From NCBI GenBank assembly GCA_035999765.1, contig CP108521.1, positions 4,774,001-4,838,000 on the forward strand: a DNA stretch of 64,000 bases. Direction: 5' to 3'. The notes beneath the pieces were generated by a model. It saw only the letters and a list, made by a program, of their open reading frames with translations, did not search any database and was not told where the DNA came from. Of the stretch, positions 17,355 through 27,604 are shown one piece after another. Positions within the stretch are counted from its first letter, which is position 1. Every line of letters begins with the position of its first letter. The stretch comes from Streptomyces sp. NBC_01231 (GTDB lineage Bacteria; Actinomycetota; Actinomycetes; Streptomycetales; Streptomycetaceae). The position numbers and the translations under genes are program-made.

Positions 17355-17428
17355 AGCCCCCTGTCGGATTCGAACCGACGACCTACGCATTACAAGTGCG
17401 TTGCTCTGGCCAACTGAGCTAAGGAGGC
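17355..17428 (-). tRNA. tRNA-Thr (anticodon TGT)
   Basis: 74 nt, read on the minus strand. Acceptor GCCTCCT pairs with AGGGGGC (one G-U); D arm GCTC-GAGC; anticodon stem ACGCA/TGCGT with loop CTTGTAA, anticodon TGT; T arm GTCGG TTCGAAT CCGAC. CCA is not encoded. It decodes ACA/ACG threonine. Confidence 0.95.
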
Positions 17429-17670
17429 CCGTACGCGCCTCGCGCCTACGTGCCCACGCAGTGTACCCATCCCCCGGACCGGCCCTGTCGAAAATTTCCG
17501 CGAAGTTCACAGTCCTCCAGGTACTGACAGCCAGCCAAACGCCAGGTACCGTCCTGACCCAGTTCACGCGTGTGGACTACACCACCCTGGGCATGGCCCG
17601 GGGCGGCTCACCACCTTCCTACAACGGATCGTCCGGCACGTTCCTGCCGGTAGAAGGGGGCCCTGTCACC
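17429..17670 (+). promoter_or_regulatory. msiK upstream region with a DasR-like site
   Basis: 242 bp between the tRNA and msiK. TGTGGACTACACCA at 17571-17584 contains a match of 10 of 12 bases to the DasR core TGGTCTAGACCA (17573-17584), about 86 bp before the ATG. DasR represses amino-sugar and chitin genes, and MsiK energises chitobiose import, so regulation here is plausible; it is inference from the sequence. Confidence 0.45.
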
Positions 17671-18807
<1,137 letters not shown>

Positions 18808-18851
18808 GGCGAACAGAGCGACCAACCGGGGTGATTCACCCTGGTTGACCA

Positions 18852-18883
18852 AGAGGGCCCCGCAGCCTGCTGCGGGGCCCTCT
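18852..18883 (+). terminator. msiK terminator
   Basis: AGAGGGCCCCGCAG (18852-18865) and CTGCGGGGCCCTCT (18870-18883): perfect 14-bp stem, 4-nt loop, 45 bp past the msiK stop. Confidence 0.9.
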
Positions 18884-19022
18884 CCGTTGTCGACAAATAC
18901 CCCGGCAGACCGGTCATTTCGAGCAGCGTGCGTCAACATGGCGCCCAGAAACGGCACCAGTTCATCCCCCGAACCGGTGACTAAATGTCGCCGCATAATT
19001 ACCCCACGCTACCCTCACTCGC

Positions 19023-19475
19023 GTGAAGTACTCCACTAACCAACAGACGCGACGCGGCCAGGGCCCCGCCCGCCGGATCGGCCGCTCCCTCGCCCTCGTC
19101 CTGCCCGTCGTCCTGGTGCTCTCCGGGACTCTTGCGGTCACCCGAGTCAACTGGTCGGGGAATCCCTCGAACTCGGTGCTCATGGCATCGGACGCCACCC
19201 TGTCGGACGCCAAGCCGCGCGCCGCCCGGGCCCCGCAGGCCGTGCTGCGGGACCAGCTCCTGACCGAACTCCAGGAGAAGGACCCCGGCATCGCCCTCAC
19301 ACACCTCCAGGAGGCCGTCAACAGCCGTCCGTCGCTCGCCAAGCACTGTGTGTCCATCGCCCAGGCTCTGGGCCGCGCCGCGGTCCGTGTCTACGGGCCC
19401 ACGCGGGCGCAGTCGTACACCCGCCCGGTCTGCGACACGTCCTTCGCCACGGGCGTCGCGGCGGCGCGCGGCTGA
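19023..19475 (+). CDS. Small exported protein of unknown function
   Basis: 150 residues from GTG-rich upstream to start MKYSTNQQTRRGQGPARRIG. One hydrophobic segment, SLALVLPVVLVLSGTLAV (about 25-42), acts as an uncleaved anchor or a signal peptide. The rest is a small extracytoplasmic domain with helix AVLRDQLLTELQEKDPGIALTHLQEAV, and two Cys (HCVSIAQAL, RPVCDTSF) that could form a disulfide. No family recognised. It is a single gene with a strong terminator. Confidence 0.7.
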   Translation: MKYSTNQQTRRGQGPARRIGRSLALVLPVVLVLSGTLAVTRVNWSGNPSNSVLMASDATLSDAKPRAARAPQAVLRDQLLTELQEKDPGIALTHLQEAVNSRPSLAKHCVSIAQALGRAAVRVYGPTRAQSYTRPVCDTSFATGVAAARG

Positions 19476-19486
19476 GCGCCCGGAGT

Positions 19487-19527
19487 CCGTTACCGCCCGC
19501 CCGGCCGGGGAGGGCGGGCGATAACGG
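19487..19527 (+). terminator. Hairpin terminator
   Basis: CCGTTACCGCCCGCCC (19487-19502) pairs with GGGCGGGCGATAACGG (19512-19527), one mismatch, 9-nt loop, 12 bp after the upstream stop. Confidence 0.85.
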
Positions 19528-19587
19528 CTGATCAAGTATTGGTTACCGGACCCGGCCGGGAGCGGGGCGCCACGTACAGTTCGAATC

Positions 19588-20319
19588 ATGACCGATCCGA
19601 ACGCCGCGTCCCGCCCCGTTCAAGCCGTGATTTTGGCCGGTGGCCAGGGTTCCCGGTTGCGTCCCTACACGGACGACCGGCCCAAGCCGATGGTGGAGAT
19701 CCCCGGCACGGGGACTCCGATCATCGGCCATCAGCTCGTGTGGCTCGCGGAAGAGGGCGTGACGGACGTGGTGGTCAGCTGCGGCCATCTCGCGGACGTT
19801 CTGCAGCAGTGGCTGGACTCCGCGGATCTGCCGGTGAACGTGCAGACGGTCGTCGAGTCCGAGCCGCTGGGCCGTGGCGGCGGCCTCAAGTACGCCGCCG
19901 CGCATCTCCCCCACCCGGATCGTCCCTGGTACGCGACGAACGGCGACATCTGGACCCGTTTCTCGTTGCGGGACATGGCGGATTTCCACGCCGAGCGTGA
20001 CGCGGTCGCGACCCTCGCGCTGGCGCGTCCGCGGATTCCGTGGGGGGCGGTGCAGACGGACGGCTTCGGGCACATCACCGACTTCATCGAGGCTCCGCCG
20101 TCGACGTTCGAGATCAACGCGGGTGTCTATGTGTTCTCGCCTGAGTTCGTCGATCTGCTGCCCGAGCGGGGGGACCATGAGCGGACGACTTTCCCGCACC
20201 TGGCGCGGGAACTCCGGCTGGCCGGGTTCCCGATTCCGCAGGGGGCGTACTGGCGCGCCATCGACACCGCGAAGGATCTGACGGAGGCCGCGAAGGAGCT
20301 GGCCGCGATGGGGCGTTGA
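19588..20319 (+). CDS. NDP-sugar pyrophosphorylase-like nucleotidyltransferase
   Basis: 243 residues. The N-terminus VQAVILAGGQGSRLRPYTDDRPKPMVEI is the GGxGxRLxPxTxxxPKPM signature that binds the nucleoside triphosphate; a second active-site block is NGDIWTRFSLRDM, with the metal-binding Asp after the NGD. FEINAGVYVFSPEFVDLLP is the sugar-binding strand. It lacks a C-terminal left-handed beta-helix, so it is the short RmlA/ManC-like form making an NDP-hexose from sugar-1-phosphate and NTP; the nucleotide and sugar cannot be decided. Own terminator; no glycan genes adjacent. Confidence 0.88.
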   Translation: MTDPNAASRPVQAVILAGGQGSRLRPYTDDRPKPMVEIPGTGTPIIGHQLVWLAEEGVTDVVVSCGHLADVLQQWLDSADLPVNVQTVVESEPLGRGGGLKYAAAHLPHPDRPWYATNGDIWTRFSLRDMADFHAERDAVATLALARPRIPWGAVQTDGFGHITDFIEAPPSTFEINAGVYVFSPEFVDLLPERGDHERTTFPHLARELRLAGFPIPQGAYWRAIDTAKDLTEAAKELAAMGR

Positions 20320-20372
20320 GGCCGGACGTGACGTGAGTACCGCTTCGCGTGAGTACCACTGACGTACATGTC

Positions 20373-20409
20373 GAAGGGGTCCCGCACATCAATCGTGCGG
20401 GACCCCTTC
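20373..20409. terminator. Bidirectional terminator between convergent genes
   Basis: GAAGGGGTCCCGCAC (20373-20387) and GTGCGGGACCCCTTC (20395-20409): perfect 15-bp stem, 7-nt loop, between convergent genes. Confidence 0.9.
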
Positions 20410-20471
20410 GGCGTATGGGCGAGGTGGTGTTCAGCCGGCGGGCCCGCCCAGGACTCCGCCCACCGGCTGGG

Positions 20472-22226
20472 TTACCCCAACAGGCCGCCGACCAGGCCTG
20501 ATTGGCCGGATGTGGAGCCTGAGCCGCCGCTGCTGCCCGCGCCGCCCGTACCGCCTGAGCTGCTGGTACCGCCGGTCGAGCCGGCGCCTCCGGTGGCACT
20601 GCCGCCGGAGGTGGGGCCGGAGCTGGTGCTGGGGGCCTGTTGGACCGGGGGGGCCTGCTGGGGCGGTGCCTGGCCGGTGGTGCCCTGGGTCTGGCTGGGC
20701 GTGCCGCGGGTCGTGGTGCCGGTGTCCCGGGTGGCGCCCGGGGTGGTGGCGTCGGCGGTCGGGGTGCTGGCCGTTCCGGCGGTGGCGCCCTGGGTGGGCG
20801 AGCCGGAGGCGGACGGGGTCGCCTTGTGACGCTTGGCGGGGTCCCGTGGGAGCGGGGAGCCGGGGAGTTCGTTGCGCGGGGCCTCGCCGGGTCCGGGGAC
20901 GACCACGCGGTCGGCGTCGCGGACGGCACCGCCGAGCAGGGAGCCGATGAGGAGCGTGACCCCGGTGGTGACGGCGGTGATGAGGGCGCCGCGGCGCAGC
21001 ACGTACTGGCGCAGTTCCCAGATGTCGGCGAGGGGTCCGAGGCGGCGCCAGGCGCTGCCGGCGAGGCGGCCGTCAATGGAGTAGACGGGGGCGCCGGCGA
21101 TGATCAGTGGGGACCAGGCGGCGAGGTAGATGATGTCGGGGGTGTCGTAGGCGGGGACGCTCTTCCAGCTGACGGTGACGAGGAGCGCGGCGGACAGGCC
21201 GGCGCCGACCACCGCCGCGACCCGCTGCCAGCAGCCCAGGACCGTGAGGACGCCCACGATGACCTGGAGGAAGGCGATGACGAGCCCGGCGCCGACGGGG
21301 TGCTGGAGGGCGAACTGCCTGAGCGGCTCGGCCACTTCCCAGGGGTGCAGGGTGTTGAGCCACTTGACCATGGAGCCGCGTTCGCCGCCGTCGAAGTAGA
21401 CGGGGTCGCAGAGCTTGCCCATGCCGGCGTAGATGGAGATGCAGCCGAGGAAGACACGCAGCGGGAGGAGGACGACGCCGAGGTTCATGCGGCGGCCCGG
21501 GTAGTACGTGTGCCGGGCGGGGTCGTCGCCGTGGCGCCTGGCCCGGTGGTCGCGGTCGGCGCCCGCGCCGGTGTCCTCGTACTCCTCGAACTCCTCGCCC
21601 GTGTAGGCGGGTTCGTCGTAGGCGGGCTGGTCGTAGGCGGGTTCGTCGTAGGCGCTGCCGACGGTCCGCATGTTCGGCAGGAGTCGGGTGCCTTCGGATA
21701 CGGGGGTGCGCTGCGCGCCCACGACCGGGGTCTCGACGGTCTGGTCGATGTCGCCGTAACCGCCGTCGCCGTAGCCGCCGTCGCCGTAACTCTGGCCGCC
21801 GTAGCCGCCGTTGACGTCCACGCGAGGGATGACCTGGGTGGCTCCGGTGTCGGCGGACGGGGCCGGTTCCTCGCCGTGGCGGATGCTGCCCCGCACGGCC
21901 TGGAGAAGGCGGTGGGCGCCGGTGTCGTCGGGGGCGGACTTGCCGCTCCACACGACGGGGCGGCGGCGGGCGCCCGCGGCCGGTCTGCCGACCGCGCCGA
22001 CGGCGGGCATGCGCGCGGTGTCCTCGGCGGCGCTCAGATGCCGTGCGACCCGCGGCGATTGGGTACGCCGGGACGACGCGCCCAACTGCACGCGGAAGCT
22101 CGCATGGTTGACGATGATCTGCGCCGGATCGCTCGGCACCTTCACCATGCTCAGCGCGGGAGCGTCGTCGTATCCCGACGGGCCGTCCCCCGAGGGTGTG
22201 CGGGGTGTTCTGGTGTCCACACTCAT
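20472..22226 (-). CDS. DoxX-family membrane protein with long disordered tails
   Basis: 584 residues. Residues 1-245 are a low-complexity cytoplasmic region with YDEPAYDQPAYDEPAYTGEEFEEYE and GDGGYGDGGYGD repeats. The DoxX domain spans about 250-420: four hydrophobic helices starting MNLGVVLLPLRVFLGCISIYAGMGKLCDPVYF, VGAGLVIAFLQVIVGVLTVLGCW, VVGAGLSAALLVTVSW and IIYLAAWSPLIIAGAPVYSID. A fifth helix ITAVTTGVTLLIGSLLGG precedes a Thr/Pro/Gly-rich C-terminus of about 120 residues. DoxX proteins act in membrane redox complexes linked to thiol and sulfur metabolism; the exact partner is unknown here. It is transcribed towards the pyrophosphorylase and ends at a shared terminator. Confidence 0.8.
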   Translation of the reverse strand: MSVDTRTPRTPSGDGPSGYDDAPALSMVKVPSDPAQIIVNHASFRVQLGASSRRTQSPRVARHLSAAEDTARMPAVGAVGRPAAGARRRPVVWSGKSAPDDTGAHRLLQAVRGSIRHGEEPAPSADTGATQVIPRVDVNGGYGGQSYGDGGYGDGGYGDIDQTVETPVVGAQRTPVSEGTRLLPNMRTVGSAYDEPAYDQPAYDEPAYTGEEFEEYEDTGAGADRDHRARRHGDDPARHTYYPGRRMNLGVVLLPLRVFLGCISIYAGMGKLCDPVYFDGGERGSMVKWLNTLHPWEVAEPLRQFALQHPVGAGLVIAFLQVIVGVLTVLGCWQRVAAVVGAGLSAALLVTVSWKSVPAYDTPDIIYLAAWSPLIIAGAPVYSIDGRLAGSAWRRLGPLADIWELRQYVLRRGALITAVTTGVTLLIGSLLGGAVRDADRVVVPGPGEAPRNELPGSPLPRDPAKRHKATPSASGSPTQGATAGTASTPTADATTPGATRDTGTTTRGTPSQTQGTTGQAPPQQAPPVQQAPSTSSGPTSGGSATGGAGSTGGTSSSGGTGGAGSSGGSGSTSGQSGLVGGLLG

Positions 22227-22344
22227 CTAACCGAGTGACGGTTGTTTAGGACACTGCTTTGACCGGCCGGATGTGTCCGGACCCCGTCAAGCTTGTCCTG
22301 GACGCCAGGAACACCCCGTGTGGGTGACTATGTCGAACAATCGC

Positions 22345-23286
22345 TCAGGCGCGTCGGCGTGCGGCCTCGTACAGCACGATGCCCGCCGCGACACCGGCGT
22401 TGAGCGACTCGGCTCCGCCCGGCATCGGGATCCGCACCCGGAAGTCGCAGGTCTCCCCGACGAGCCGGGACAGGCCCTTGCCCTCGCTGCCGACGACGAT
22501 GACGACCGGGCCGTCCAGGGCGGGCAGGTCGCCGAGTTCGGACTCACCGTCGGCAGCGAGACCGACGACCGCGATACCGGCCTTCTTGTACGCCTCCAGG
22601 GCGCGCGTCAGGTTGGTGGCGCGGGCGACGGGCGTACGGGCGGCCGCACCGGCGGACGTCTTCCAGGCGCCGGCGGTCATGCCGGCCGCGCGCCGCTCGG
22701 GGACGACGACTCCGTGGCCGCCGAAAGCGGAGGCGGACCGGACGACGGCGCCGAGGTTGCGTGGGTCGGTGACGCCGTCGAGGACGACGATGAGCGGGTC
22801 CTCACCCTTGTCGTAGGCGGCGTTCGCGAGGTCCTCGGGGTGCGCGTACTCGTACGGCGGGACCTGGAGGACGAGGCCCTGGTGGTTGAGGCCGTTGGTC
22901 ATGCGGTCGAGCTCGGGGCGGGGGGCCTCCATGAGGTGGATTCCGCCGCGCTCGGCGACGAGCTGGAGCGCCTCGCGCACCCGCTCGTCGTTGTCGATGA
23001 ACTGCTGGACATAGAGCGTCACCGCGGGCACGCCCTCGCGCAGCGCCTCGACGACGGGGTTGCGGCCGACGACCATCTCGGACGTGCCCTTGCCGCCCCG
23101 GCCGCGCGCTGTGGGGCGGCGTACCGTCTGCTTCGCCTTGGCATTGGCGACGCGGTTCTTCTTGTGTCCCTTGCGCGCCTCGGCAGGCGGGGTCGGGCCC
23201 TTGCCCTCCAGGCCCTTGCGCCGCTGGCCGCCACTGCCGACCTGCGCGCCCTTCTTGCCGGACATGCGGCGGTTGTTGGCTGCCAT
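22345..23286 (-). CDS. rlmB: 23S rRNA 2'-O-ribose G2251 methyltransferase RlmB (TrmH/SpoU family)
   Basis: 313 residues. Residues 1-75 are a basic tail ([20 protein letters not shown]). [21 protein letters not shown] begins the substrate-binding domain. The knotted SpoU domain shows the three motifs: [35 protein letters not shown] and [25 protein letters not shown]. It methylates a conserved guanosine in the peptidyl-transferase region of 23S rRNA using SAM. It follows cysS on the same strand with 111 bp between, a common actinobacterial pairing. Confidence 0.93.
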   Translation of the reverse strand: MAANNRRMSGKKGAQVGSGGQRRKGLEGKGPTPPAEARKGHKKNRVANAKAKQTVRRPTARGRGGKGTSEMVVGRNPVVEALREGVPAVTLYVQQFIDNDERVREALQLVAERGGIHLMEAPRPELDRMTNGLNHQGLVLQVPPYEYAHPEDLANAAYDKGEDPLIVVLDGVTDPRNLGAVVRSASAFGGHGVVVPERRAAGMTAGAWKTSAGAAARTPVARATNLTRALEAYKKAGIAVVGLAADGESELGDLPALDGPVVIVVGSEGKGLSRLVGETCDFRVRIPMPGGAESLNAGVAAGIVLYEAARRRA

Positions 23287-23352
23287 GACCTACCTGTCTG
23301 TTCTCGGGGAAGCCTCAGGAAACCCGAGGCGTGCGTGTGTACGTATATGCAG

Positions 23353-23380
23353 TGTGCCGCCCGGACTGCCGGGCGGCACA
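23353..23380 (-). terminator. Hairpin between cysS and rlmB
   Basis: TGTGCCGCCCGG (23353-23364) and CCGGGCGGCACA (23369-23380): perfect 12-bp stem, 4-nt loop, 18 bp past the cysS stop on the minus strand. It would partly separate cysS from rlmB expression. Confidence 0.75.
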
Positions 23381-23397
23381 ATCGATCAAGAAAGAGC

Positions 23398-24798
23398 TCA
23401 GCGCGGGCCGAGGCTCCAACGTGGTCCCTGCGGTCCGTCCTCGATGACGAGGCCGGACTGGTTGAGCTGGTCGCGGATGGCGTCCGCGGTGGTCCAGTCC
23501 TTGCGGGCCCGCGCCGCCTCGCGCTGGTCGAGGACCAGGCGTACGAGGCTGTCGACGACCCCGTGCAGATCGTCGCCGCGGTCGGCCTCGCCGGCCCACT
23601 GCGGGTCGAGCGGGTCCAGGCCGAGGACGCCGAGCATGGCGCGGACCTCGGCGAGGCGGGCCACCGCGGCTTCCTTGTCGTCGGCGGCCAGCGCGGAGTT
23701 GCCCTGCCGGACGGTGGTGTGCACGACGGCGAGGGCCTGCGGGACGCCGAGGTCGTCGTCCATCGCCTCGGCGAAGGCGGGCGGCACGTCGGCGGCGGGC
23801 TCCACGACTCCCCCGGCCTTCTCCATCACGCGCTGCACGAAGCCCTCGATCCGCGCGAACGCGGACTCGGCCTCGCGCAGGGCCTCCTCGCTGTACTCGA
23901 TCATCGAGCGGTAGTGCGGGGTGCCGAGGTAGTAGCGCAGGACGATCGGGCGCCAGGCCTTGACCATCTCGGAGACGAGCACCGAGTTGCCGAGCGACTT
24001 CGACATCTTCTCGCCGCTCATGGTGACCCAGGCGTTGTGCACCCAGTACCGGGCGAACTCGTCGCCGTACGCCTTGGCCTGGGCGATCTCGTTCTCGTGG
24101 TGCGGGAAGATCAGGTCCAGGCCGCCGCCGTGGATGTCGAAGACGGTGCCCAGGTACTTGTGCGCCATCGCCGAGCACTCCAGGTGCCAGCCGGGGCGGC
24201 CGCGGCCCCACGGGGTCTCCCAGCTGGGCTCGCCGGGCTTGGCCGCCTTCCACATGGCGAAGTCGCGGGAGTCCCGCTTGCCGGTCTCGCCGTCGCCCGA
24301 GGGCTGGAGCAGGTTGTCCAGCTCCTGGTTGGACAGGCGCAGGTACTCCGGGAACGACTTCACGTCGAAGTAGACGTTGCCGTCGGCCTCGTAGGCATGG
24401 CCGCGCTCGATGAGGCCGCGCATCATCTCGACCATCTCGGTGACATGGCCGGTCGCGCGCGGTTCGTACGTCGGCGGCAGGCAACCGAGGACGGTGTAGC
24501 CGTCGTTGAACGCCCGCTCGTTCTCGTACCCGATCGACCACCAGGGGCGGCCCTGGTCGGCCGACTTGGTGATGATCTTGTCGTCGATGTCGGTGACGTT
24601 GCGGATGAACGTGACCTCGTAGCCGCGGTGGGCGAACCAGCGGCGCATGATGTCGAAGTTCAGGCCCGAGCGGATGTGCCCGATATGCGGTGCGGCCTGC
24701 ACGGTGGCACCACACAGGTAGATCGAGACACAACCCGGCTGGAGCGGGGCGAAGTCACGAATCTGCCGGGCACTGGTGTCGTACAGGCGAATAGTCAC
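23398..24798 (-). CDS. cysS: Cysteinyl-tRNA synthetase
   Basis: 466 residues, the usual length. Class I signature HIGH at 38-41 (APHIGHIRSG), zinc ligand Cys29 in YLCGATV, second zinc site GWHLECSAM and HHENEIAQ, and KMSKSLGNS for the second nucleotide motif. The C-terminal helical DALR domain carries AARARKDWTTADAIRDQLNQSGL. It charges tRNA-Cys in the cytosol. The related MshC enzyme (Cys:GlcN-Ins ligase of mycothiol synthesis) lacks this C-terminal part, so this is the tRNA synthetase. It is preceded by ispF with a 146-bp gap. Confidence 0.95.
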   Translation of the reverse strand: MTIRLYDTSARQIRDFAPLQPGCVSIYLCGATVQAAPHIGHIRSGLNFDIMRRWFAHRGYEVTFIRNVTDIDDKIITKSADQGRPWWSIGYENERAFNDGYTVLGCLPPTYEPRATGHVTEMVEMMRGLIERGHAYEADGNVYFDVKSFPEYLRLSNQELDNLLQPSGDGETGKRDSRDFAMWKAAKPGEPSWETPWGRGRPGWHLECSAMAHKYLGTVFDIHGGGLDLIFPHHENEIAQAKAYGDEFARYWVHNAWVTMSGEKMSKSLGNSVLVSEMVKAWRPIVLRYYLGTPHYRSMIEYSEEALREAESAFARIEGFVQRVMEKAGGVVEPAADVPPAFAEAMDDDLGVPQALAVVHTTVRQGNSALAADDKEAAVARLAEVRAMLGVLGLDPLDPQWAGEADRGDDLHGVVDSLVRLVLDQREAARARKDWTTADAIRDQLNQSGLVIEDGPQGPRWSLGPR

Positions 24799-24944
24799 GA
24801 GTCCAGGGTAGTAGGCCCCGGGTGATGCCTTGCGACCTTCGGCTCAAGCAGGGCGTATTCGTGACGTTCGTCCACGACCGGAACCGGGCTCGAGCCACGG
24901 GGCGGGTGCCGTCGCGCTCCGTCCGCACCACCCGTTCCGTCGTC

Positions 24945-25448
24945 TCAGACCCCGGTCCGCACCACCAGTGCCGTAGCCACCGCCATCAGTCCCTCGCCGC
25001 GCCCGGGGAAGCCGAGGCCGTCCGTGGTCGCGCCGGAGACCGAGACCGGGGCGCCGGCCGCCTCCGACAGGATCTTCTGGGCCTCGTCCCGCCGCTTGCC
25101 GATCTTCGGGCGCGGTCCGACGACCTGTACGGCGATGTTGCCGACGGTGAAGCCCGCCTCGCGGACGATCCGGGCGGCCTCCGTCAACAGCGTGACGCCT
25201 GAGGCACCCGCCCATTCGGGGCGCCCGGTGCCGAAGTGCTGTCCGAGGTCGCCGAGGCCGGCCGCCGAGAACAGCGCGTTGCAGGCGGCGTGCGCGACGA
25301 CGTCCGCGTCGGAGTGCCCGGCCAGGCCGGTGCCCTCGCCCTCCCACTTCAGGCCCGCGCACCACAGCTCGCGGCCCTCCTCGAAGGCGTGGATGTCGGT
25401 GCCGATGCCGACCTGGGGCAGCACGTACGGGGGAACCTCAGAAGCCAT
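24945..25448 (-). CDS. ispF: IspF, 2-C-methyl-D-erythritol 2,4-cyclodiphosphate synthase
   Basis: 167 residues. Metal-binding Asp18-x-His20 (GIGTDIHAF), conserved [13 protein letters not shown], then the CDP-binding and active-site blocks [14 protein letters not shown] and [18 protein letters not shown]. It closes CDP-methylerythritol-2-phosphate to the cyclodiphosphate and releases CMP, in the MEP route to isoprenoids. It overlaps the end of ispD by 11 bp, so the two are translationally coupled. Confidence 0.95.
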   Translation of the reverse strand: MASEVPPYVLPQVGIGTDIHAFEEGRELWCAGLKWEGEGTGLAGHSDADVVAHAACNALFSAAGLGDLGQHFGTGRPEWAGASGVTLLTEAARIVREAGFTVGNIAVQVVGPRPKIGKRRDEAQKILSEAAGAPVSVSGATTDGLGFPGRGEGLMAVATALVVRTGV

Positions 25449-26214
25449 CGTTGAGCCTCCTGCGGGCCAGGACCGCCTCGGCGAGCACCAGGTCCAGCGG
25501 GCGCGTCACCTTGAAGGCCTCCTCGTGGCCGGGCACGGTCACGACCGTCTCGCCGAGCTGCTCGACCATGCTCGCGTCGTCGGTGACGTCCTCGGTGACC
25601 GTCTCGTGGGCGCGGATGAGGGTCACGCGGTCGAAGCCCTGCGGGGTCTGGACGGCACGGAGGCGGGCCCGGTCCAACGTGGCGACGACGGGCTCCGGTT
25701 CGCCCGGGGTCGCGGCGGGCTGGACTTCCTTGACGGTGTCCGCGAGGGGCAGCGCCGGGACGACGGCCACGGCTCCCTCTCGTACGGCCTCGATGACGGT
25801 GTCCACCGTGTCGACCGGGACGAGGGGCCGGGCTGCGTCGTGGACGAGGACGATGTCGTACTCGGGCGGCAGCGCGTCCAGGCCGAGATTCACGGACTCC
25901 TGGCGGCTCTCGCCGCCCGCGACGACCAGGAAGTCGGTCCGCTCGGGCAGCGCGTGCGCGTCGAGCAGCGACTTGACCTCGGGCGCGCCGTCGGGCGGTG
26001 CCACGACGACGACCAGGGAGACCGCGCGGGACGCGGCGAGTGCGCGTACCGCGTGGATGAGCATGGGCGTACCGTTCAGCGTGCGCAGCGCCTTGGGGGC
26101 CCCCGGGCCCAGGCGCACGCCGCGGCCGGCGGCCGGGATCACGGCGGCGGTCCGGGCGGTGGTTCGGGCGGCCGTCCGGGCTTCGGCGGGCGAGGGGCGC
26201 GAATCGTCAGACAT
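25438..26214 (-). CDS. ispD: IspD, 2-C-methyl-D-erythritol 4-phosphate cytidylyltransferase
   Basis: 258 residues. The start of the fold is [21 protein letters not shown], the CTP-binding loop of IspD; further family blocks are [35 protein letters not shown] and [15 protein letters not shown] with [15 protein letters not shown]. It forms CDP-methylerythritol from CTP and MEP. The N-terminal 25 residues are an Ala/Thr/Arg tail beyond the usual start. Upstream lies carD on the same strand with a 273-bp gap that should hold the ispDF promoter; carD-ispD-ispF linkage is widespread in actinobacteria. Confidence 0.95.
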   Translation of the reverse strand: MSDDSRPSPAEARTAARTTARTAAVIPAAGRGVRLGPGAPKALRTLNGTPMLIHAVRALAASRAVSLVVVVAPPDGAPEVKSLLDAHALPERTDFLVVAGGESRQESVNLGLDALPPEYDIVLVHDAARPLVPVDTVDTVIEAVREGAVAVVPALPLADTVKEVQPAATPGEPEPVVATLDRARLRAVQTPQGFDRVTLIRAHETVTEDVTDDASMVEQLGETVVTVPGHEEAFKVTRPLDLVLAEAVLARRRLNDGF

Positions 26215-26487
26215 CGGTTCCTGTCAGGTTTGTGTGCTCGGCATACGTGGGTATGGCCTCAGCGTGCCGGGTACGACAGCGTGACCAGAACCCTTCCGTG
26301 ACCCTGGTCGAGTCGACTGCCCGGGCCCGGCACGCACAGTATCGGGGGTGTTACTCCCGAGGTGAACACGCGTACGGCGCCGAACGCGAACATGCCGCAG
26401 CGCCCGGCGACATCACTACGTCATCGGGCACCGCGGCATTTCAGTGTGCTGAGCTGAGCGGGCTGCGTGATGCGGCCTGCGCCGGCG
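26215..26487. other. Intergenic 273 bp between carD and ispD
   Basis: No gene is seen. It presumably holds the ispDF promoter on the minus strand. No clear hairpin terminator for carD was found by eye. Confidence 0.45.
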
Positions 26488-26970
26488 TCAGGACGCCAGG
26501 ACCTCGTCGAGCAGGGCCTCCGCCTTGTCTTCGTTCGTGTTCTCCGCGAGCGCGAGCTCGCTCACCAGGATCTGGCGGGCCTTGGCGAGCATGCGCTTCT
26601 CACCGGCGGAGAGTCCGCGCTCGCGCTCACGACGCCACAGGTCACGTACGACTTCCGCGACCTTGATGACATCGCCGGAGGCGAGCTTCTCCAGGTTTGC
26701 CTTGTAACGACGCGACCAGTTCGTGGGCTCCTCGGCGTACGGCGCGCGCAGCACCTCGAAGACCCGGTCCAGTCCGTCCTGACCGACCACATCACGCACG
26801 CCGACGAACTCCGCATTGTCCGCTGGCACACGTACCGTCAGATCACCCTGGGCGACCTTCAGCACCAAGTAGGTCTTGTCCACGCCTTTGATCTGGCGAG
26901 TTTCGATAGCCTCGATCAGCGCGGCCCCGTGATGGGGATAGACCACGGTGTCGCCAACCTTGAACGTCAT
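26488..26970 (-). CDS. carD: CarD-family RNA polymerase-binding transcription regulator
   Basis: 160 residues. N-terminal Tudor-like RNA polymerase-interaction domain starts [29 protein letters not shown] with YLVLKV, the block that contacts the beta subunit. The C-terminal helical DNA-contact part includes [54 protein letters not shown], in which the Trp and basic residues bind upstream promoter DNA. It stabilises open complexes at many housekeeping promoters, including rRNA. It has a long upstream region and is transcribed toward ispD. Confidence 0.95.
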   Translation of the reverse strand: MTFKVGDTVVYPHHGAALIEAIETRQIKGVDKTYLVLKVAQGDLTVRVPADNAEFVGVRDVVGQDGLDRVFEVLRAPYAEEPTNWSRRYKANLEKLASGDVIKVAEVVRDLWRRERERGLSAGEKRMLAKARQILVSELALAENTNEDKAEALLDEVLAS

Positions 26971-27604
26971 GTGACAGGTACCCCTTCCGTGGCTATCCAG
27001 AGTAACACGGAAACTGCGCGTTCTGAATGGCGTTTTCGCAGGTCAGGGCACATCTCGGGGCTTGACAACAGCAACAGGAACGTGCTGCGCGGGCCGAGCG
27101 GAAGAAAGTATTCGCAGGTGGGAGCGGCTCTCCGGGGGAGGTGAAACGCGTACGTTACACGCATCCGGAGGCTCTCCCAGGCGACTGAACATCCCCATAT
27201 GTCCGGTTGCAGGTGTGCGACTTCCGCTACTCCGTTCGATGACCGGAGTCGGGTACGAGACGAATCCGGAATTGATCACCAAGCTGCCCGACCACTCGAT
27301 CGGTGATCAATTCCGGGGTTCATGGATTCCTTCACGGAAAATCCCTGGGCCAAGCGGGGGACACTTATGTGAATGGCAGACGAGCACGGCCTCAATGTGA
27401 CCTGAGAGTCCCTTGTGACTCGTGGGACTACACGTGACCTACGCCTGGACTACACGTGGGACTACGCCTTGCCGTGGGAAGCGGACGTTCAAGGAGGGTC
27501 GGGTGCGGTGCGACGGGACCGGCTCGGTAACCTAAGGCCGCTGACAGACACTTAGCGCGGCTTCATCGGGCCGCCTCGCTCAAGCTCAAGGAGTTGCCGC
27601 CGCC
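26971..27604. promoter_or_regulatory. Divergent 634-bp region carD / lipoprotein
   Basis: No gene is seen. Contains a perfect 15-bp inverted repeat (CCGGAATTGATCACC at 27266-27280, GGTGATCAATTCCGG at 27302-27316, 21-bp spacer) and a 22-bp direct repeat headed by GGACTACACGTG at 27425 and 27447. The carD side is AT-richer, as expected of the strong carD promoter. Confidence 0.6.

Noticed and set aside
26215..26487. A small RNA or gene between carD and ispD
   Set aside because: No hairpin with a clear start/terminator or protein-like frame was seen; a promoter is the simpler content.
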